Origin: Beijerinckiaceae bacterium
Lineage (GTDB): Bacteria; Pseudomonadota; Alphaproteobacteria; Rhizobiales; Beijerinckiaceae
Length of the DNA: 64,000 nucleotides
Direction of reading: 5' to 3'
Assembly: GCA_021324915.1 (NCBI GenBank)
Contig: JAJPIC010000012.1
Span: forward strand, 62,001 to 126,000
Within the stretch, counting starts at the first letter, position 1. Each line of letters starts with the position of its first letter. Positions 16,397 through 24,589 of this stretch are shown piece by piece. The translations under genes and the position numbers were made by a program. The notes beneath the pieces were generated by a model. It did no database searches. It saw only the letters and a program-made list of their open reading frames with translations, and was not told the DNA's origin.

Positions 16397-17746
16397 ATGA
16401 CATCGCTGGCCGAACATCGAACCGTGCAGGCTTTTCACGCGCGCCAAGCCGCCGGAGCGACGGCCGGGCCGCAATTCCTCGATGCCGGCTGGCTCAGGAC
16501 TCTTTGTCTCGAGGCCGGCGCGGACGATGTCGGCTTCGTTTCGGTCGCAAGCCCCGACATCGTCCCGCAAAGAGACGAAATCCTCGCCGCCTTCCCCGCC
16601 ACCAAGAGCTTGATCAGCTTCGTCTGCCGGATGAACCGCGAGAATATTCGCACGCCGCAGCGCTCGATCGCCAATGTCGAATTCCACCATACCGGTGAGG
16701 CGGCGAACGAGACCGCACGTCACATCGTCACCGCGCTGCAGGACATCGGCGTTCGCGCCCTAAATGGCGCGCCAACCGGCTTTCCGATGGAAGCCGATCG
16801 CTGGGGCGCCGGCAGGATGTGGGTCGTCTCGCACAAGCCGGTGGCGGTTGCCGCTGGCCTCGGCCGGATGGGCATCCATCGCAACGTCATTCATCCCAAG
16901 TTCGGCAATTTCATCCTGCTCGGTACGATCCTGGTCGATGCCGAAATTACGGCCTATAGCGGGCCGATCGACTACAATCCTTGCCTCTCTTGCAAGCTCT
17001 GCGTCGCGGCCTGCCCGACCGGCGCCATCGGTCCGGACGGCAGCTTCAATTTTTCGGCGTGCTATACGCATAATTATCGCGAGTTCATGGGCGGCTTCGG
17101 CGACTGGGTCGAGACCATCGCCGAGAGCCGGAGCGCCAAGGATTACCGCAAGAGAATATCGGACGCCGAAACCGTCTCGATGTGGCAGAGCCTCTCTTTC
17201 GGCGCGAATTACAAGGCCGCCTATTGCATGGCGGTCTGTCCGGCGGGTGAAGACGTGATCGGTCCCTTTCTCACCGATCGCAAACATTATACGGACGAGA
17301 TCGTCGAACCGCTGCGCGCCAAAAGGGAGACGGTCTATGTAACGCCCGGCTCCGATGCCGAGACCTATGTTGCGCACCGCTTTCCGCACAAGAAGGTCAA
17401 ACGTGTGGGCAGCGGACTCTCGCGCCAGAGGTCGATCCGCGCCTTTCTCGCCGGCCTGCCGCTTGCCTTCCAGCGCGGGCCGGCGAAAGACCTCAACGCG
17501 ACCTATCATTTCACATTCACCGGCCGCGAAGAGGCCGAGGCAACCGTGGTCATTGCGAACAAGGGCTTGCGGGTCGCAGAAGGGCACCAAGGCAAGGCGG
17601 ACCTGAGCCTTGTTGCCGACAGCGAGACTTGGCTGCGATTCCTGCGCAAGGAAGCGAGCCTGCCGGTCGCGCTTTTGAGCCGGCGCATCCGCCTCAAGGG
17701 CTCACCGCGCCTGCTCTTGGCATTCGGCCGTTGCTTTCCTTCCTGA
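16397..17746 (+). CDS. QueG-like iron-sulfur protein fused to an SCP2 domain
   Basis: A 449-residue protein. Residues 30-330 resemble the epoxyqueuosine reductase / reductive dehalogenase-like group: CLEAGADDVGFV at the start, then one full ferredoxin-type cluster, CLSCKLCVAACP (about 195-206). The second cluster is incomplete: CMAVCP (about 278-283) lacks the first cysteine of the usual CxxCxxxCP. The last ~90 residues (about 355-449) look like a sterol-carrier-protein-2 lipid-binding domain (LNATYHFTFTGREEAEATVV to the end). GAGAGG upstream of ATG supports the start. A role in reducing a hydrophobic substrate under MarR control is inferred. It is not a standard QueG: the tail is different and the second cluster is altered. 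Confidence 0.75.
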   Translation: MTSLAEHRTVQAFHARQAAGATAGPQFLDAGWLRTLCLEAGADDVGFVSVASPDIVPQRDEILAAFPATKSLISFVCRMNRENIRTPQRSIANVEFHHTGEAANETARHIVTALQDIGVRALNGAPTGFPMEADRWGAGRMWVVSHKPVAVAAGLGRMGIHRNVIHPKFGNFILLGTILVDAEITAYSGPIDYNPCLSCKLCVAACPTGAIGPDGSFNFSACYTHNYREFMGGFGDWVETIAESRSAKDYRKRISDAETVSMWQSLSFGANYKAAYCMAVCPAGEDVIGPFLTDRKHYTDEIVEPLRAKRETVYVTPGSDAETYVAHRFPHKKVKRVGSGLSRQRSIRAFLAGLPLAFQRGPAKDLNATYHFTFTGREEAEATVVIANKGLRVAEGHQGKADLSLVADSETWLRFLRKEASLPVALLSRRIRLKGSPRLLLAFGRCFPS

Positions 17747-17755
17747 TCGCGACCC

Positions 17756-18628
17756 TTAAAGCGGAGACGCGATGCCGAGCTTCGCGGCAACAGCACGCGC
17801 GGTGGATAGCCGTGCCTCGGTCAACGGATGATAGGCCGCCGTGACGGTCGAAAGCACACTGCTTGGCGCGGTCTTCGGCGTGCCCGAATGAAATGGCGGC
17901 TCTGGTGCATATTGGATATCGAGCTGAATAGCCTCCGCCACGGCCTTGCCGCGCAGCAGTTCCGCGACGACTAAGGCGCCGTCGATGCCCGAGGTAATTC
18001 CGGCCGCGCTCACGAGATTGCCGTCGATCACGACGCGCTCGTCTACCGGGATCGCTCCGAAATAAGGCAGGAGGTCGAAAGAGGCCCAGTGCGTGGTCGC
18101 ACGCCGGCCCTTGAGAATTCCGGCCGCGCCGCAGATCAAGGCGCCCGTGCAGACGGAAAACAACGGCTTTCCCGCCGCCATATGCCGACGGATGAAAGCC
18201 AAGACCGGCTCGTTGGCCATCTGCGCTTGCTGCCCGGGGCCGCCCGGCACCTGCAGAAGGTCGAGTTGAGGCGCGCCGGCCAAGGCGACGTCCGGCGTCA
18301 GCACGAGCCCACGATGGTCGCGAAAAGATCCGCTCTGCGTGCCGATGACATGGAGTTTCGTATCGGGTAGGCGCGAGAGAACCTCGAACGGGCCGGTAAA
18401 GTCGATCTGATCCATGTCCGGAAAGATGAGGATCCCGATATCGATCGGCTTGTCGCGCAACCGAGCGAACGCATCGCTCGATTGGGCTTGAGCGCCGGCC
18501 GGAACGGATTTCGTCGAAAGCCCTCCTACCGCCGCTGCGCTCAGCGCCAGGGCGGATAATTGCGCAAAGGCCCGGCGGTGCACCCGCAAAGCTCCATTAT
18601 CATCGATCATGACCGAACCTGCTCTCAT
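17756..18628 (-). CDS. Exported DJ-1/PfpI-family protein, isonitrile hydratase-like
   Basis: A 290-residue protein. The N-terminus has a twin-arginine-like signal, VHRRAFAQLSALALSAAAVGG (residues 16-36), so it may be exported folded. The DJ-1/PfpI domain spans about 60-250: IDIGILIFPDMDQIDFTGPF, the conserved glutamate just after (FEVLSRL), LLQVPGGPG, and the nucleophile elbow FSVCTGALICGAAG with Cys160, then RATTHW and SAAGITSGIDGAL. This arrangement matches isonitrile hydratases (InhA type). The start overlaps the stop of the upstream GlxA-type regulator as ATGA; an inner ATG at residue 7 has a better AGCAGG site. Substrate uncertain. Confidence 0.8.
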   Translation of the reverse strand: MRAGSVMIDDNGALRVHRRAFAQLSALALSAAAVGGLSTKSVPAGAQAQSSDAFARLRDKPIDIGILIFPDMDQIDFTGPFEVLSRLPDTKLHVIGTQSGSFRDHRGLVLTPDVALAGAPQLDLLQVPGGPGQQAQMANEPVLAFIRRHMAAGKPLFSVCTGALICGAAGILKGRRATTHWASFDLLPYFGAIPVDERVVIDGNLVSAAGITSGIDGALVVAELLRGKAVAEAIQLDIQYAPEPPFHSGTPKTAPSSVLSTVTAAYHPLTEARLSTARAVAAKLGIASPL

Positions 18629-19584
18629 TGGGGGTTAGACGGACCGATTTTTGAGTTGCGCCGTGTCAATCGCTGAAGTGATTTGGGGCTCCCAAATCCA
18701 ACCTGCGACGCAATGATCTTGGTGCCGCCGGAAAGCTCCTGAATCCGGCGCCGCGCCGCCTCGGCGCGAAGTTGGCGGACATAGGTCCCCGGCGTAATTC
18801 CCGTCTGCTGCTTGAAGAGCCGAGCGAAGTTGCGCGGGCTCATGCGAACATAAGCGGCCATATCCTCGACATTGAGGTCGCGATGAAGATTGTCGGGCAC
18901 CCATTGCTGCAAACGGCGGATCGGATCGTGGTCGGCCATCCGATAAGCGAGGGCCGTACTGAGCTGCGGCTGATCCGCTTGGCGCTGCAAAAAGACGACG
19001 AGCTCGCGCGCGATCGCCTGCGATGTGCCGTGACCGCAGTCCGCTTCGACAAGGGCTAAAGCGAGATCGATCCCAGCCGTAATGCCGGCGGAGGTGTAAA
19101 TATTCCCGTCCCGCACGAAGATTGGATCGCGTTCGACGGCAATCGCGGGAAATTGCTCGGCGAGCTGTTGCAAATATCGCCAATGGCTTGTCGCATGCCT
19201 GCCGGAGAGAAGGCCCGCATGAGCAAGATAAAAGGCGCCCGTGCAGATCGAGCCCAATCGGCGGGTGCGTGCCGATGCCTCTCTCAGCCATTGCAAAAAC
19301 ACAGGGTCGGCTTCGCCGCGGACGCCCTCCTCGCTTCCCGCGACAAGAACCGTGTCCAGCGGACCCTCAAAGTCGTAGACCGTGTGTTCGCAGGCGATCT
19401 CGAGGCCGAATTTCGTAGCGACCCGCCGCTCGCTTATCGCCGAGGCGACAATGACCTCATAGGTCCCGGGTTCGTAGACCTCCGCTCGGCAGAAAACCTC
19501 CCAAGGACCAGTTACGTCCTGCAAGGTCGCGCGCGGCGGAGCAATGATCAGAATTGCCTTCTTACTCAAGGCCCTGCTCCCCAT
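18625..19584 (-). CDS. GlxA-type transcriptional regulator (DJ-1/PfpI plus AraC domain)
   Basis: A regulator of about 319 residues. An N-terminal DJ-1/PfpI domain (KKAILIIAPPRATLQDVTGP, then GSICTGAFYLAHAGLLSGR with the nucleophile cysteine and SAGITAGIDLAL) probably senses a small molecule. A C-terminal AraC/XylS helix-turn-helix pair follows (NVEDMAAYVRMSPRNFARLF, then GITPGTYVRQLRAEAARRRI). I place the start at the ATG at 19584; the frame opens further up at a TTG, and a TTG at 19569 with GGGGAG before it is also possible. It is translationally coupled to the DJ-1/PfpI enzyme gene, which it likely controls. Confidence 0.88.
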   Translation of the reverse strand: MGSRALSKKAILIIAPPRATLQDVTGPWEVFCRAEVYEPGTYEVIVASAISERRVATKFGLEIACEHTVYDFEGPLDTVLVAGSEEGVRGEADPVFLQWLREASARTRRLGSICTGAFYLAHAGLLSGRHATSHWRYLQQLAEQFPAIAVERDPIFVRDGNIYTSAGITAGIDLALALVEADCGHGTSQAIARELVVFLQRQADQPQLSTALAYRMADHDPIRRLQQWVPDNLHRDLNVEDMAAYVRMSPRNFARLFKQQTGITPGTYVRQLRAEAARRRIQELSGGTKIIASQVGFGSPKSLQRLTRRNSKIGPSNPQ

Positions 19585-19715
19585 GTATGCGAGGAGCCTA
19601 TTGTCGCGGCGCCATCCGCGCCAGGACAAAAACCGGACAAATCCTGCCAGTTCGCGGGGCGTGCTCGCCGCCCCGGCTATTTACTATGCCGGCCCCTTAC
19701 CCCCACATTGCGCTC

Positions 19716-20441
19716 ATGCCTCAGCGCGCCGATCTCGTCCTCGTCGAACGCGGCCTTTTTGAAAGCCGCGCCAAAGCCCAAGAGGCGATTGCTGCCGGCC
19801 GCGTGCGCGCCGACGGCAGGGTTTTGCGTAAGCCTTCCGAGCCGATCGGCGCTGACGCGGAAATCGAGGCGACAGCACCCTATCCGTGGGTTTCGCGCGG
19901 CGGCGTGAAGCTAGAGGCGGCGCTCGTCGCCTTCGGCTTCGATGTGGCGGGCGCGACCTGCCTCGATGCCGGCGCTTCGACCGGCGGCTTTACCGACGTG
20001 CTCCTCACTCGCGGCGCCGTAAAGGTTTACGCTGTCGATGTGGGGCACGGGCAATTGCATCCGCGCCTCGCCGCCGATCCGCGCGTCGTCTCCTCTGAGG
20101 GACGGGACGTGCGCACACTGTTGCCGAGTGATTTTTCCGAGCCCCCGAGCTTTCTGACTTGCGACGTGAGCTTCATTTCGCTCTCGCTTGTTCTGCCGGC
20201 GATTCTTGCAGTTGCATCGCCGCGCGCCCGGCTCGTCGCCTTGATCAAGCCGCAATTCGAGGTCGGCCCCGCGCATGTCGTCAAAGGGATTGTGCAGGAC
20301 GCGGCCTTGCATCGCGATGCCTGTATTAAAATCGAACGCCTTCTGCGCGAGGCAGGTTGGCAGATCGCCGGCCTCGTCGATTCGCCGATCCGGGGCGGCG
20401 ACGGAAACCGTGAATATTTGATCGGCGCGAGCAAACTCTAA
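19716..20441 (+). CDS. tlyA: TlyA-family rRNA 2'-O-methyltransferase
   Basis: A protein of 241 residues with an S4 RNA-binding domain at the N-terminus (RADLVLVERGLFESRAKAQE, then AGRVRADG) and an FtsJ-like SAM domain: WVSRGGVKLEAAL, motif I CLDAGASTGGFTDVLL, YAVDVGHGQL, TCDVSFISLSLVLP and LIKPQFEVG. The catalytic K-D-K-E residues of FtsJ-type 2'-O-methyltransferases are visible. TlyA proteins methylate cytidines in 16S and/or 23S rRNA; the old name 'hemolysin A' is misleading. The start is set at the ATG directly before the S4 domain; earlier ATGs would run into the divergent GlxA gene. The next RNA methyltransferase gene follows after three bases. Confidence 0.93.
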   Translation: MPQRADLVLVERGLFESRAKAQEAIAAGRVRADGRVLRKPSEPIGADAEIEATAPYPWVSRGGVKLEAALVAFGFDVAGATCLDAGASTGGFTDVLLTRGAVKVYAVDVGHGQLHPRLAADPRVVSSEGRDVRTLLPSDFSEPPSFLTCDVSFISLSLVLPAILAVASPRARLVALIKPQFEVGPAHVVKGIVQDAALHRDACIKIERLLREAGWQIAGLVDSPIRGGDGNREYLIGASKL

Positions 20442-20444
20442 TTC

Positions 20445-21695
20445 ATGCGTGAAAAGCTTCATGTGATCCGCCTCGGCCAGCGCGGCGAAGGCATGGCAGA
20501 AGGTGCTCGCGGGCCGGTCTTTGTGCCCTATGCGCTGCCTGGCGATACGATCATCGCCGATGTCGAAGGCGAACGCGGGCGTCTCGTCGAAATCCTGGAG
20601 CCGAGCGCCGACCGGATCGCCGCCTTCTGCCCGCATTACGGAATCTGTGGCGGCTGCGCGGTTCAGGCACTGGCGCCCGGCGCTTATGCCGAATGGAAGC
20701 TCGGCCTTGTTGCCGATGCGCTGCGCCACGCAAAGCTCGAACCGAGGGTCGGAGCGCTGGTCGATGCGCATGGCGAAGGGCGCCGGCGTGCGACGTTTCA
20801 TGCGCGAACGCGAGCTAAAGAGGTACGCGTCGGCTTCATGCGGGCCCGCGCGCATGAGGTCGTTGATCTCGACTCCTGCCCGATCCTTGCGCCAGGGATG
20901 ACCGGCGCGCTTGATGCCGCGCACGCACTTGCGGAAGTGCTGGGCGGCCCGCTCGACATCTCGATCACCGCCACGCGCACGGGTCTCGATATTGACATCA
21001 AGGGCCATGGACCGCTCACGGCAGAGGAGACCGAACGGCTCCTCGCCATTGCGAAGAAACAGGATCTGGCGCGGATCTCGAACGATCGGCTTTGCGTCAT
21101 CGAGCGGCGAGCGCCGCTCCTCAAAATGGGCGAGGCGGACGTTCTTCCGCCGCCCGGCGCTTTCTTGCAGGCGACGGAAGCGGGCGAAGCGGCGCTAGCG
21201 GAAAAAGTCTGCGAGGCGCTCGCGCAGGCCAAACATATCGCCGACCTCTTTGCCGGGATCGGAACGTTTACCTTGCGGCTCGCAAAGACGGCGCGCGTTC
21301 ACGCCATAGACAATGACGTCGCGGCGCTCGCGGCACTGACCAAGGCAGCTGCGAATACAATCGGCTTGAAGCCGGTCACGAGCGAAGTCCGCGACCTCTT
21401 CCGCCGCCCGCTCGTCCGCGAGGAGCTTGCGCGCTACGACGCGGTCCTGTTCGATCCCCCGCGCGCAGGTGCGCAGGCCCAGGCGCAGGCTCTGGCTGCC
21501 TCCGACATTCCGCTTATCGTCGCGGTCTCCTGCAATCCGCAAAGCTTCGCCCGCGATGCCGCCTTGCTCGCTGCCGCAGGCTATGAGATCGAAAGCGTCA
21601 CGCCTTTCGACCAGTTCCGCCATTCCCCACATGTGGAATCCGTGGGGATTTTACGCCGCAACCCGAAAAAGCTCCGTCGTCCGCTCCTCGGCTGA
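20445..21695 (+). CDS. RlmD/TrmA-family RNA (uracil-5-)-methyltransferase
   Basis: A 416-residue SAM enzyme. A TRAM-like RNA-binding domain at 5-55 is followed by the 4Fe-4S cysteines of the RumA type: Cys62, Cys68 and Cys71 in FCPHYGICGGCAVQ, with Cys145 in LDSCPIL. The C-terminal Rossmann part has IADLFAGIGTFTLRLA (motif I), VHAIDND, YDAVLFDPPRAGA, and the catalytic SCNPQSFARD cysteine, with the final EXVXXF-type motif as ESVTPFDQFRHSPHVE. Such enzymes make 5-methyluridine in rRNA or tRNA; which base cannot be told. It is cotranscribed with tlyA, so the two form a small rRNA modification operon. Confidence 0.92.
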   Translation: MREKLHVIRLGQRGEGMAEGARGPVFVPYALPGDTIIADVEGERGRLVEILEPSADRIAAFCPHYGICGGCAVQALAPGAYAEWKLGLVADALRHAKLEPRVGALVDAHGEGRRRATFHARTRAKEVRVGFMRARAHEVVDLDSCPILAPGMTGALDAAHALAEVLGGPLDISITATRTGLDIDIKGHGPLTAEETERLLAIAKKQDLARISNDRLCVIERRAPLLKMGEADVLPPPGAFLQATEAGEAALAEKVCEALAQAKHIADLFAGIGTFTLRLAKTARVHAIDNDVAALAALTKAAANTIGLKPVTSEVRDLFRRPLVREELARYDAVLFDPPRAGAQAQAQALAASDIPLIVAVSCNPQSFARDAALLAAAGYEIESVTPFDQFRHSPHVESVGILRRNPKKLRRPLLG

Positions 21696-21774
21696 CCGGC
21701 GAGGCAGGAGCAGCCGGTGCAAGAATTGGGATAAAATCATCGATTGAACGCCTCACTTTGGCTTAGGATCACGT

Positions 21775-23205
21775 ATGGGCCCCAAGAACGAAGCCGTGAA
21801 ATTGGCCATCGACGTTCCCGCGCGGCTTGCCGCGATCCTGGGCCGGGAGAACGTGATCGCCGATCCCGCCGAGATGCGCTCCTATCTCATGGAGCCACGC
21901 GGTCTCTTCAAAGGCATGGCGCGCTGCATTGCCCTTCCCGCTTCGACCGAAGAAGTTGCAGCCGCCGTCGCGCTCTGCGCCGAGAGCGGGACGAAGATCG
22001 TGCCGCAAGGCGGCAATACGGGACTTGTCGGCGGGCAGACACCGTCCGAGCACGGCGATGAAATCATCCTGTCGCTGCGGCGGATGGACAAAGTCCGCGA
22101 GGTCGACCTCGCCTCGAACACGCTGACGGTCGAAGCCGGCATGACTTTGGCACGCGTACAAACCGAAGCCGAAAAAGCGGGCCGGCTCTTCCCGTTGTCT
22201 TTACCGGCCGCGACGGCCTGCACGATCGGCGGCAATCTCGCGACCAATGCGGGCGGGGCCGCGGCGATCGCCTATGGAACGGCGCGCGATCTGACGCTCG
22301 GGCTCGAAGTCGTGCTCGCCGACGGGCGCATTCTGTCCGATCTGAGCAAGCTCAAAAAGAACAATACCGGCTATGATCTGAAGGATCTTTTCATCGGCTG
22401 CGAAGGTACCCTCGGCATCATCACTGCCGCGGTCCTCAAGCTCTATCCCCGGCCGCAAGCGCTCGAGACCGCGTTCATCGGGATCGATGATCCGCAAGCC
22501 GCGCTGCGGTTTTTGGATTTCACGCGCGAGACTTTCGATTATGAGCTCAAGACGTTCGAGCTCATTCCGCGGATCGCCATGGAATTTGTGCTGAAGCACG
22601 GAAATTCGGTCCGCGAGCCCCTGCCCACGCCCGCCCCCGTTTATGTCCTGCTCGAACTCGCCGGACAGAGCGCGGATGTGCGCGAGCGGCTTTGCGCTTT
22701 TCTTCGCGTTGCCGAGGAACGCGGCATGATGCGCGCGGCGATCATTGCCGCTTTGCCCGACGAGCGCGCGCTTTTCTGGCGCATCCGCTCGCAGATCCCG
22801 GACGTCCAGGCGCAAGAAGGCGGCTCGATCAAACATGATATTTCGGTGCCGATCGCCGAAGTGCCGGCTTTTCTCGATGAGGTCGAACGCGCGGTCGGGA
22901 TGCGCGTGCCGGGCGCGCGGCTCGTCGCCTTCGGCCATCTTGGCGACGGCAATATTCATTGCAATGTCTCGCAGCCGGTCGGCGCGGACAGAGCCGCATT
23001 TCTCGCCCGCTGGGACGAAATCAACGAGATCGTCCATGCGATCGTCGCCAAACATGGCGGAGCCATCTCGGCCGAACACGGGATCGGTCAGCTGAAGCGC
23101 GCCCTTTTGCCTAAGGCGAAAGATCCGGTGGCGCTCGACGTGATGCGCGCGCTCAAGCGCACCCTCGATCCGCAAGGCATCCTCAATCCGGGGAAGGTGA
23201 TTTGA
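21775..23205 (+). CDS. FAD-linked D-2-hydroxyacid dehydrogenase (D-2-hydroxyglutarate dehydrogenase type)
   Basis: A 476-residue flavoprotein of the VAO/PCMH fold. The FAD-binding N-terminal half has VPQGGNTGLVGGQTP near 77-91, LPAATACTIGGNLATNAGG near 143-162, and GYDLKDLFIGCEGTLGIITA. The C-terminal FAD-oxidase part carries FGHLGDGNIHCN near residue 388 (metal and substrate histidines) and AEHGIGQLKR. This pattern fits D-2-hydroxyglutarate dehydrogenases better than glycolate oxidase GlcD, though D-lactate dehydrogenase remains possible. AGGA six bases before the ATG supports the start. The next small gene overlaps its stop as TGATG. Confidence 0.87.
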   Translation: MGPKNEAVKLAIDVPARLAAILGRENVIADPAEMRSYLMEPRGLFKGMARCIALPASTEEVAAAVALCAESGTKIVPQGGNTGLVGGQTPSEHGDEIILSLRRMDKVREVDLASNTLTVEAGMTLARVQTEAEKAGRLFPLSLPAATACTIGGNLATNAGGAAAIAYGTARDLTLGLEVVLADGRILSDLSKLKKNNTGYDLKDLFIGCEGTLGIITAAVLKLYPRPQALETAFIGIDDPQAALRFLDFTRETFDYELKTFELIPRIAMEFVLKHGNSVREPLPTPAPVYVLLELAGQSADVRERLCAFLRVAEERGMMRAAIIAALPDERALFWRIRSQIPDVQAQEGGSIKHDISVPIAEVPAFLDEVERAVGMRVPGARLVAFGHLGDGNIHCNVSQPVGADRAAFLARWDEINEIVHAIVAKHGGAISAEHGIGQLKRALLPKAKDPVALDVMRALKRTLDPQGILNPGKVI

Positions 23206-23477
23206 TGCTGAAGGCGCTTTTCGCGCGACCAACTCCACCCTATGATATGCGCGTGACAAAGCTGCTCGAAATAGCGATAGCGAAAATCCGCGAGCTACCG
23301 GCCGAAGATCAGGACACGGTTGCGGCAGTTGTTCTCTCCATCGCGGAAGAGTTGCCGGGCATGGATCTCGACGATCAGACGCGCGCGGCAATTCGCCAGG
23401 GACTCGAAGAGGCGCGGCGGGGCGAATTCGTGCCCGATCATGCAATCGACGCCCTCTGGAAACGACACGGATTATGA
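23205..23477 (+). CDS. Antitoxin of a type II toxin-antitoxin module, toxin lost
   Basis: A 90-residue protein with the layout of small addiction-module antitoxins found with ParE/RelE toxins: a helical N-terminal part (VTKLLEIAIAKIRELPAEDQ, then DTVAAVVLSIAEELP) and a C-terminal toxin-binding tail (DDQTRAAIRQGLEEARRGEF, ending DALWKRHGL). GGGGAAGG seven bases before the ATG at 23205 supports this start; an in-frame ATG at 23247 would give the more usual family length. It overlaps the hydroxyacid dehydrogenase stop (TGATG), so it is translationally coupled to a housekeeping gene. The toxin gene that should follow, overlapping as ATGA, survives for only six codons. Confidence 0.7.
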   Translation: MLKALFARPTPPYDMRVTKLLEIAIAKIRELPAEDQDTVAAVVLSIAEELPGMDLDDQTRAAIRQGLEEARRGEFVPDHAIDALWKRHGL

Positions 23478-23542
23478 GAATTCGCTATACGATTCGAAAA
23501 GCGGACAGCGGTTTTCGCGCAACGATCACGTTCATGATGTAG
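23474..23542 (+). pseudogene. Remnant of a ParE/RelE-like toxin gene
   Basis: An ATG overlapping the antitoxin stop (ATGA) begins MRIRYT, as ParE-family toxins commonly do (MRVRYT-like beta strand 1). The frame then enters a repeat sequence at about 23495 and stops after 22 codons. The rest of the toxin is absent. The reading as a toxin start rests on six codons plus gene order, so it is an inference. Confidence 0.5.
23495..23535. repeat. REP-like B/A fragment, reversed, inside the toxin remnant
   Basis: GAAAAGCGGACAGCGGTTTT, CGCGCAA, and then CGATCACGTTCATG match the reverse complement of the B module core (GAAAAAGTGGACACCGGCTT) and the end of the A module (CGATCACGTTCATGC) seen at 55739-55835. 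It is shortened and degenerate. Confidence 0.65.
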
Positions 23543-23563
23543 CGCCCCGAGACGCACAAGTTC

Positions 23564-24538
23564 TTACTCGTCCTTCACCGCCGCGCGCCTTAGCCGATCG
23601 TTGATTGCTTCGCCGAGCCCTATCTCCGGAATCGGCGCCACAGCGATGATCTGGGGGTGCTGCCGGTCGAGATCGCGCAAATAGCGGAAGAGATTAGCCG
23701 CGGCTTCGTTAAGATCCGCGCCGGGCGATAGATCGAGAATATTCGCCGCAATCCCAAATCGTCCGCCGAAATCGAGCCCGGCTTCACCCTCCTCCAGGTC
23801 CCTCGCTTCGAGCCGCAGCCGGGCACGCGGGGCGTAATGCGAAGCGAGCTGGCCTGGTGCGCGCGGCGTGGCCTCGGTCGCATAGGCGGCCAAGGGCCGC
23901 CCGAGCACGCTTTCAATTGCAGCGCGCGCAATGCCGCCCGGCCGCAGCAGCTGCGGTTCAGGCCCTAGGCAAGAGATGATCGTCGATTCGAGACCGACTT
24001 GTGCCCGGCCCGCATCGATGATGGCGTCGATTGCGCCCCCGAGGTCTTCGCGGACATCGGCCGCAGTCACCGGGCTGACGCGGCCCGACAGATTGGCTGA
24101 TGGTGCCGCGAGCGGCACGCCGGTCGCGGCAATGAGCATTTGGGTGATGCGATGGGCCGGCACGCGCAGCCCGACGCTGGGCAGGCCCGCGCGCGCCGAC
24201 TCGCAAATCGTCGCGCCAGCTGCAAGCGGCAGAACAAGGGTGAGCGGTCCCGGCCAGAAGGACTCGGCGAGAATCGCGGCCTCTCTGGTAAAAATCCCCT
24301 GTGCCTCGGCTGCCGCGCGGCTCTCCACGTGGGCGATCAGCGGATTGATGCGCGGCCGACCCTTCGCTGCGTAGATTTTGGCGACGGCAACATCTGACGT
24401 GGCATCCGCCCCGAGCCCATAGACGGTCTCGGTCGGAAAGGCGACAAGTCCGCCGGAGCGCAAGATATGTGCGGCTTTCCCGAGGCCCGCCGCGTCGGGC
24501 GCCAACGACAGAGTTTGGAGCTTCATGCGAGGGATCAT
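23564..24538 (-). CDS. tsaC: L-threonylcarbamoyladenylate synthase (Sua5/TsaC)
   Basis: A 324-residue cytosolic enzyme that makes threonylcarbamoyl-AMP from threonine, bicarbonate and ATP for the t6A modification of ANN-decoding tRNAs. The YrdC domain is at about 8-195: GGLVAFPTETVYGLGADATS, the KGRPRINPL substrate motif, FWPGPLTLVLP, GLRVPAHRI and APSANLSGRVSP. A C-terminal Sua5 domain follows after the linker LLRPGGI (TPRAPGQLASHYAPRARL to the end), making it the longer Sua5 form rather than the short TsaC form. The start could be the first ATG or one four codons later. A tRNA-Thr gene, whose product is a t6A substrate, lies about 770 bases upstream, which is probably chance. Confidence 0.93.
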   Translation of the reverse strand: MIPRMKLQTLSLAPDAAGLGKAAHILRSGGLVAFPTETVYGLGADATSDVAVAKIYAAKGRPRINPLIAHVESRAAAEAQGIFTREAAILAESFWPGPLTLVLPLAAGATICESARAGLPSVGLRVPAHRITQMLIAATGVPLAAPSANLSGRVSPVTAADVREDLGGAIDAIIDAGRAQVGLESTIISCLGPEPQLLRPGGIARAAIESVLGRPLAAYATEATPRAPGQLASHYAPRARLRLEARDLEEGEAGLDFGGRFGIAANILDLSPGADLNEAAANLFRYLRDLDRQHPQIIAVAPIPEIGLGEAINDRLRRAAVKDE

Positions 24539-24589
24539 CCGCCGCAGAGGCGCAATTTGGCGGCACTCGTCAAGAAAATCGCGAGCGGC

